Shown one piece after another: positions 42,015 through 45,811 of a stretch of 45,811 nucleotides of DNA. This stretch comes from an uncultured Roseburia sp. GTDB taxonomy: Bacteria > Bacillota > Clostridia > Lachnospirales > Lachnospiraceae. Below the pieces are notes generated by a model that saw only the letters and a program-made list of their open reading frames with translations, did not search any database and was not told where the DNA came from. The first letter of the stretch is position 1, and every line of letters starts with the position of its first letter. The position numbers were made by a program, and so were the translations under genes. The DNA lies in NCBI GenBank assembly GCA_947642555.1, contig CANRSX010000038.1:1-45811 (forward strand), written 5' to 3'.

Positions 42015-42053
42015 AGAAAAAAAAGAGCCGATCCAGCGTCTGGACCCGCTCTT
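42015..42053 (-). terminator. intrinsic terminator of the comF-yvyF unit
   Basis: A strong stem (AAGAGC with GCTCTT, then inner CCAG with CTGG around CGT) is followed on the minus strand by about eight T (42017-42024). It lies 40 nt after the yvyF-like stop and ends that transcription unit. Confidence 0.88.
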
Positions 42054-42092
42054 ATCTGTAAAACCGCTCTTTTTCCCGGTCTTCTGCGCCGC

Positions 42093-42494
42093 TCACTGCA
42101 GAAAACGCATCCGGTTCCCGTCTTTTTCCTGCTTTTTGACCACCGTAGCCTTTGGCTTTTCGATCGCATGGTTCAGGGAATCCGTCATATTTGACTTGCA
42201 CTTGTCGCAGAATCTCCCGGTCGTAATCGGCGCTCCGCAGTGCTCGCAGACAAATCCGTCCGCTCCGGTCGAGGAAAACGAAAGGCGCTCCTCCCTGACC
42301 CACTGCTTAATCTGCTTGACCGAGACGTCCATCTCCTCCGACACCTGGCTGACTGTCGCCTTCGGGTTCTCCCTCAGATACTCCTTCACCGCCTGAAACG
42401 TATCCTCAAGCTTCTTCGTGCAGTCCGGGCAGATCGGGATACCGCCCATGTGATTAAACAAACGTCCGCAACTTCTGCAATTCCTAACCTCCAT
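42093..42494 (-). CDS. YvyF-like zinc-ribbon protein (flagellar-operon protein family)
   Basis: 133 residues from the ATG at 42494, which has AGGAGG upstream. The open frame to 42584 overlaps comF. Two zinc-ribbon motifs are visible: CRSC...CPDC at the N-terminus (about 6-26) and CEHC...CDKC (about 83-102). Between them a helical segment (TVSQVSEEMDVSVKQIKQWVREERL) looks like a helix-turn-helix DNA-binding unit. In Bacillus, comFC is followed by yvyF and flgM. The comF-yvyF order is kept here, but no flagellar gene follows. Probable regulator; target unknown. Confidence 0.82.
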   Translation of the reverse strand: MEVRNCRSCGRLFNHMGGIPICPDCTKKLEDTFQAVKEYLRENPKATVSQVSEEMDVSVKQIKQWVREERLSFSSTGADGFVCEHCGAPITTGRFCDKCKSNMTDSLNHAIEKPKATVVKKQEKDGNRMRFLQ

Positions 42495-42525
42495 CGCCTC
42501 TGATCCTCCTGAAATAAATGATCTG

Positions 42526-43344
42526 TCAGAATCCTGCTCCGATACTGATACAGATATAATAAACGTTTTTGGCTCCTCCTGCAAGCAGCGTCTTCGCCAC
42601 GGCGTCGATCGTGCTCCCAGTCGTATAAATATCGTCTACCAGCAATACCTGACTATATTCTACTATATCAGCCTGCAATTGAAAAGCATTTTTTAAATTA
42701 TGCTGACGTTCTTTCTCATTTAATTCCTTCTGCGGCACCGTATTCTTCACTCTGCGGATGAGCCCCGCGTCCACCGGGAGGTCCAGTCTTTTCCCCAGCG
42801 CGCGCGCAAACACTTCCGCCTGGTCATAGCCCCGCCGCCGCTTCTTGCCGGAAAACATGGGGGCAGGTATGATCACTTCAATCCCGTTCCTCCTGACCCA
42901 CGCCCCGTAAAGCTCTGCCGCCTGATCCGCGTAAAACGCCGCGTACTCTCTGCGGTTCGCATACTTAAACCGGTACATGGACTGCCGGATCCCGCCGCGG
43001 TAGACAAACACCGCTTTTCCCTGCCGGTACGCATGCGTCTTATGACTGCAGTCGCCGCAGTATTCCCTGCGCTCGTTTTCAAGCGGTTTCCCGCATTTTT
43101 TGCAGACGGGCTCCGCGACGGCGTGAACCTGCGCCCTGCATCCGGGGCAGAGCTGCTCCCCGGGCGCTAAGATACCGTCGCAGACCGGGCATCGCGGCGG
43201 ATAAAACCAGTCCAGCGCGTTTCTGATCCAGGCCGATACCCACGCTTCCTGGCCGGTGCTTTTGCGATATTCTGTTTCTGGCTGTTTTGTTCTCTGTTTT
43301 TCCTGCCTGAATGCCTCCTGCTCCTTTTGTCTCCCTCTCTCCAT
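42526..43344 (-). CDS. comF: ComF-family phosphoribosyltransferase-like protein
   Basis: 272 residues. Zinc-finger-like cysteines at the N-terminal third (CPVC, CPGC, CKKC, CGDC), then the phosphoribosyltransferase fold: VIIPAPMFSGKKRRRGYDQAE and the PRPP-binding loop VLLVDDIYTTGSTIDA. ComFC is needed for DNA uptake in Bacillus and acts with ComFA and ComEC; in other bacteria the family is also linked to nucleotide or DNA handling. The first 35 residues are hydrophilic and Gln/Glu-rich, longer than usual, so a shorter start is possible. It runs into the yvyF-like gene with a 31-nt gap. Confidence 0.9.
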   Translation of the reverse strand: MERGRQKEQEAFRQEKQRTKQPETEYRKSTGQEAWVSAWIRNALDWFYPPRCPVCDGILAPGEQLCPGCRAQVHAVAEPVCKKCGKPLENERREYCGDCSHKTHAYRQGKAVFVYRGGIRQSMYRFKYANRREYAAFYADQAAELYGAWVRRNGIEVIIPAPMFSGKKRRRGYDQAEVFARALGKRLDLPVDAGLIRRVKNTVPQKELNEKERQHNLKNAFQLQADIVEYSQVLLVDDIYTTGSTIDAVAKTLLAGGAKNVYYICISIGAGF

Positions 43345-43466
43345 GGCGTCCCGTGAAACGCTCCCGACGCCGGCCGGCTGCCTCTCTCCTCTTTCACGTA
43401 TTTTATCCTAGCACGTTCCCCTCCGGCATGCCATAAAATATTTCTTAAATTTTTCAAAGGATTTTA

Positions 43467-43495
43467 TTGACGAAACCGGGTTTCCTCACTATAAT
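43467..43495 (+). promoter_or_regulatory. sigma-A promoter of the ABC importer, with a palindrome in the spacer
   Basis: TTGACG (43467-43472) and a perfect TATAAT (43490-43495) are 17 bases apart. The spacer begins with a perfect palindrome GAAACC-G-GGTTTC (43472-43484), placed where a bound repressor would block RNA polymerase. Confidence 0.88.
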
Positions 43496-43508
43496 TTATC
43501 TGATAAAA

Positions 43509-43526
43509 GCATTAATACATTAATGC
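43509..43526 (+). promoter_or_regulatory. operator-like inverted repeat in the leader
   Basis: GCATTAAT and ATTAATGC, separated by two bases, form a perfect 8-bp inverted repeat about 7 nt after the predicted start. It overlaps a second palindrome TTAATGCATTAA (43520-43531) that touches the ribosome site. Confidence 0.55.
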
Positions 43527-43542
43527 ATTAAAGGAGGACTTT

Positions 43543-44652
43543 ATGAAAAAATCAACACGATTTCTGTCACTTCTCATGGCTGCGGCCATGACATTTTCGC
43601 TGACCGCCTGCGGAAACGACGGTGCGGGCGCAGGTTCCACGGGCTCTGACGCGGGCTCCGATGCTGCTTCAGACTCTGGTGCGGACGCTTCCCCGGACGC
43701 GGGTTCCGACGCTGCTTCCGGCACCGAAGCTGCGGATGACGGACAGACGGCTGCCCCGGCGGACGGAAAGGTTTACCAGATCGGTATCCTGCAGCAGTTA
43801 GAGCACCCGGCGCTCGACGCGGCGACGGAAGGCTTCCAGGACGCCCTGACGGAGCTCCTCGGAGAAAATGGCGTGAAGTTTGACGTGCAGAACGCACAGG
43901 GCGAGCAGGCCAACTGCGCAAGCATCGCATCTACGTTCGTCTCCGGCGATTACGACCTGATCCTGGCAAACGCCACCACGGCGCTGCAGAGCGCTTCGGC
44001 CGCAACCAGCAGCATCCCGGTGCTCGGGACCTCCGTCACCGACTATGCGACAGCGCTTGAGATCGACGACTGGTCCGGCGCAACCGGCAAAAACGTATCC
44101 GGCACCTCGGACTTAGCCCCGATCGATCAGCAGGAGGATATGCTGGTTGAGCTGTTCCCGGACGCGAAGACCGTCGGCATCCTCTACTGCTCCGCAGAGC
44201 CGAACTCCGTGTACCAGGCGTCCATTTTCCAGGCGGCGCTCGAGGAGGACGGCATTGAATATAAGGTATATACCGCCGCCGATTCGAATGATATCAACGC
44301 TGTCGTCCAGAGCGCGATCAGCGAGGTTGACGTCATCTACATCCCGACCGACAACACGATGGCAAACAACACGGAGACCGTCAACAATATCACCCTTCCG
44401 GCAGGCATTCCGGTCATCGCGGGCGAGGAAGGCATGTGCGCAGGCTGCGGTGTTGCCACGCTCTCCATCAGCTACTATGACATCGGCTACAAGGCCGGCG
44501 AGATGGCGTATGATATCCTTGTAAACGGCGCTGACATCACCACCATGGATATCGAGTACGCGCCGACCGTCACCAAAAAATACAACGCAGAGATCTGCGA
44601 GCAGTTAAATATCACGATCCCGGAGGACTACACGGCGATCGAGACCGAATAA
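43543..44652 (+). CDS. ABC transporter substrate-binding lipoprotein (ABC_sub_bind/TrpX type)
   Basis: 369 residues. Signal peptide of the lipoprotein class with lipobox LTAC (Cys23). Residues about 26-70 form a Gly/Ser/Asp/Ala-rich linker with degenerate GSDA-AS repeats. The binding domain starts at YQIGILQQLEHPALDAATEGF and shows GEQANCASIASTFV, DLILANATTALQSA, SIPVLGTSVTDY and VIYIPTDNTMANN, all typical of PF04392. Members include the tryptophan/tyrosine binder TrpX, but ligands vary. The strong site AAGGAGG and the promoter upstream make it the first gene of an importer operon. Confidence 0.92.
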   Translation: MKKSTRFLSLLMAAAMTFSLTACGNDGAGAGSTGSDAGSDAASDSGADASPDAGSDAASGTEAADDGQTAAPADGKVYQIGILQQLEHPALDAATEGFQDALTELLGENGVKFDVQNAQGEQANCASIASTFVSGDYDLILANATTALQSASAATSSIPVLGTSVTDYATALEIDDWSGATGKNVSGTSDLAPIDQQEDMLVELFPDAKTVGILYCSAEPNSVYQASIFQAALEEDGIEYKVYTAADSNDINAVVQSAISEVDVIYIPTDNTMANNTETVNNITLPAGIPVIAGEEGMCAGCGVATLSISYYDIGYKAGEMAYDILVNGADITTMDIEYAPTVTKKYNAEICEQLNITIPEDYTAIETE

Positions 44653-44674
44653 TACATCACGAAAGGGGTTTCCC

Positions 44675-45610
44675 ATGGGTTACTTTTTGTCCTTAGACCC
44701 GATGGCCCTGCTCCGATCCATGCCCGGCGCTTTTGCGCAGGGCATGGTGTGGGGGCTGATGGCCTTAGGCGTCTACATCACTTACCGTCTTCTGGATTTT
44801 CCGGATCTGACCGTGGACGGTTCCCTCGCAACCGGAGGCGCTGTCGCAGTCATGCTGATCCGTGGCGGCATGAATCCGTGGTCGGCGCTTCTTTTTGCGT
44901 TCCTGGCGGGGATGGCCGCCGGATTTATCACCGGTATCCTGCACACGGTTCTCGGGATTCCGGGTATTCTTGCCGGTATTTTAACGCAGATTTCCCTGTA
45001 TTCCATCAATCTGAATATTCTGGGCTGCTCCAATCAGGCGGTCAGCGTGGATAAGTACCCCCTGATCGTTTCGCTGCGCTACCTCACGGATTCCTCCGCG
45101 TCGCTGGTGCGGATTTTTGTCACGTGTATCCTTTTTATCGTGGCCATTGTCATCCTCTCCTACTGGTTTTTCGGGACGGAACAGGGCCAGGCGATCCGGG
45201 CGACCGGCTGCAACCAGCAGATGGCAAGGGCGCAGGGAATCAACACAAAGTTCCACACTGTCATCGCGCTGATGCTCTCGAACGGGCTTGTCGGACTTTC
45301 CGGCGGACTTTACGCGCAGTATCAGGGCTCCGCGGACGTCAATATGGGACGCGGCGCCATCGTCATCGGCCTTGCGTCCGTCATCATCGGCGAGGTGATT
45401 TTCGGGAAGCTCTGTGGCGGAAAGCATTTTGCATTTGCGTACACGCTGTTCTCTGTCGTTGCCGGCGCTATCATTTATTATATTGTCATCAATATTGTAT
45501 TGTGGCTGAAGCTGCCCTCGGACGACTTAAAGCTGTTTTCCGCCATCGTAGTGGCAGTGTTCCTTGCAATCCCATATCTCAAGGCAAATCGCAAACGGAA
45601 GGAGCGCTGA
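44675..45610 (+). CDS. ABC importer permease (TrpY type, branched-chain-permease-like)
   Basis: 311 residues with about eight to nine membrane segments. LLDFPDLTVDGSLATGGAV near the N-terminus and AIRATGCNQQMARAQGI are family signatures of permeases that pair with PF04392 binding proteins. GLSGGLYAQYQG and RGAIVIGLASVIIGE complete the pattern. It forms the membrane channel for the ligand delivered by the upstream lipoprotein. AAAGGGG lies 6 nt before the ATG, 22 nt after the preceding stop. Confidence 0.92.
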   Translation: MGYFLSLDPMALLRSMPGAFAQGMVWGLMALGVYITYRLLDFPDLTVDGSLATGGAVAVMLIRGGMNPWSALLFAFLAGMAAGFITGILHTVLGIPGILAGILTQISLYSINLNILGCSNQAVSVDKYPLIVSLRYLTDSSASLVRIFVTCILFIVAIVILSYWFFGTEQGQAIRATGCNQQMARAQGINTKFHTVIALMLSNGLVGLSGGLYAQYQGSADVNMGRGAIVIGLASVIIGEVIFGKLCGGKHFAFAYTLFSVVAGAIIYYIVINIVLWLKLPSDDLKLFSAIVVAVFLAIPYLKANRKRKER

Positions 45611-45613
45611 CAC

Positions 45614-45811
45614 ATGGCTGAAATGTTAAAAATCGATAATATCAGAAAAACCTTTAATCCCGGGACGATCAATGAAAAGATCGCGCTGGCCGGCGTGAAC
45701 CTCTCGCTCGCAGAAGGCGATTTCGTCACCATGATCGGAGGAAACGGAGCCGGAAAATCAACCACGTTAAACGCGGTGGCCGGCGTGTGGCCGGTCGATT
45801 CCGGAAAGATC
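45614..45811 (+). CDS. ABC importer ATPase, 5' part, cut by the window end
   Basis: The first 66 codons are visible, starting at the ATG at 45614, three bases after the permease stop, with AAGGAG upstream. The start MAEMLKIDNIRKTFNPGT and the Walker A motif GGNGAGKST (about 43-51) identify an ABC ATPase of the TrpZ type. It completes the binding-protein, permease, ATPase set. The signature and Walker B motifs lie outside the window. Confidence 0.93.
   Translation, partial: MAEMLKIDNIRKTFNPGTINEKIALAGVNLSLAEGDFVTMIGGNGAGKSTTLNAVAGVWPVDSGKI

Larger units (their letters stand above)
43345..43542. other. divergent intergenic region between comF and the ABC importer
   Basis: 198 bases. It holds the plus-strand promoter at 43467-43495, operator candidates and the ribosome site AAGGAGG at 43531-43537. 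Toward comF only a weak minus-strand promoter (TTGAAA, 16 bases, TATGGC) is visible. No T-box, riboswitch fold or terminator was recognised in the roughly 40-nt leader. Confidence 0.5.

Noticed and set aside
43496..43542. T-box or tryptophan attenuator expected for a TrpX-type importer.
   Set aside because: The leader is only about 40 nt and shows no specifier loop, T-box motif or terminator.
1..45811. Mobile elements, tRNA/rRNA genes or CRISPR arrays.
   Set aside because: No transposase or integrase frame, no tRNA-like cloverleaf and no regularly spaced direct repeats were seen; the only mobile-element candidate is the small wzm-wzt intergenic element.

Overview
The window looks like chromosomal DNA of a moderately GC-rich Firmicute of the Lachnospiraceae type. 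This is inferred from the gene families (CdaA-YbbR-GlmM, ComF next to a YvyF-like protein, TrpXYZ-like ABC importer, LoaP-like NusG paralogue, DUF6077 proteins), from strong GGAGG ribosome sites and from classic sigma-A promoters. No rRNA, tRNA, IS element, transposase or CRISPR array was seen. Almost all genes lie on the minus strand and read from high to low coordinates. Only the last 2.3 kb is on the plus strand.

Layout in transcription order: (1) 43543-45811 (+), a lipoprotein/permease/ATPase ABC importer behind a canonical promoter with palindromic operator candidates. (2) 42093-43344 (-), comF and a yvyF-like gene, closed by a strong terminator. (3) 36301-41897 (-), two membrane proteins of unknown function, then cdaA (c-di-AMP synthase), ybbR/cdaR, glmM and an HPr gene, from one strong promoter. 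(4) 2541-36295 (-), a large cell-surface polysaccharide cluster that starts 5 nt after the HPr gene.

The polysaccharide cluster makes dTDP-L-rhamnose (rfbD, rfbB, rfbA, rfbC). It has a GtrB plus GtrII-like pair for lipid-linked side-chain sugars, an ABC exporter (wzm, wzt) and a methyltransferase-kinase fusion that recalls the E. coli chain terminator WbdD. It also has a WbaP-type initiating phosphotransferase, a Wzz/CpsC-like protein, DUF6077-like membrane proteins, a Wzy-like polymerase, at least seven glycosyltransferases and two acyltransferases. An FkbH-ACP pair, a Wzx flippase and a CapD-type UDP-sugar dehydratase complete it. The locus therefore carries the hallmarks of both ABC-dependent and Wzx/Wzy-dependent assembly.

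At the distal end, 55-2511 (-) is a self-contained unit with its own promoter and terminator. It holds a second Wzz-like protein and a LoaP-like NusG paralogue with two KOW domains instead of one. Both Wzz-like proteins carry a C-terminal domain that looks like a CpsD tyrosine kinase which lost its P-loop, and no intact BY-kinase is encoded here.

The most notable non-coding feature is a 167-bp intergenic element between wzm and wzt. It is bounded by a perfect 11-bp inverted repeat and filled with nested hairpins.
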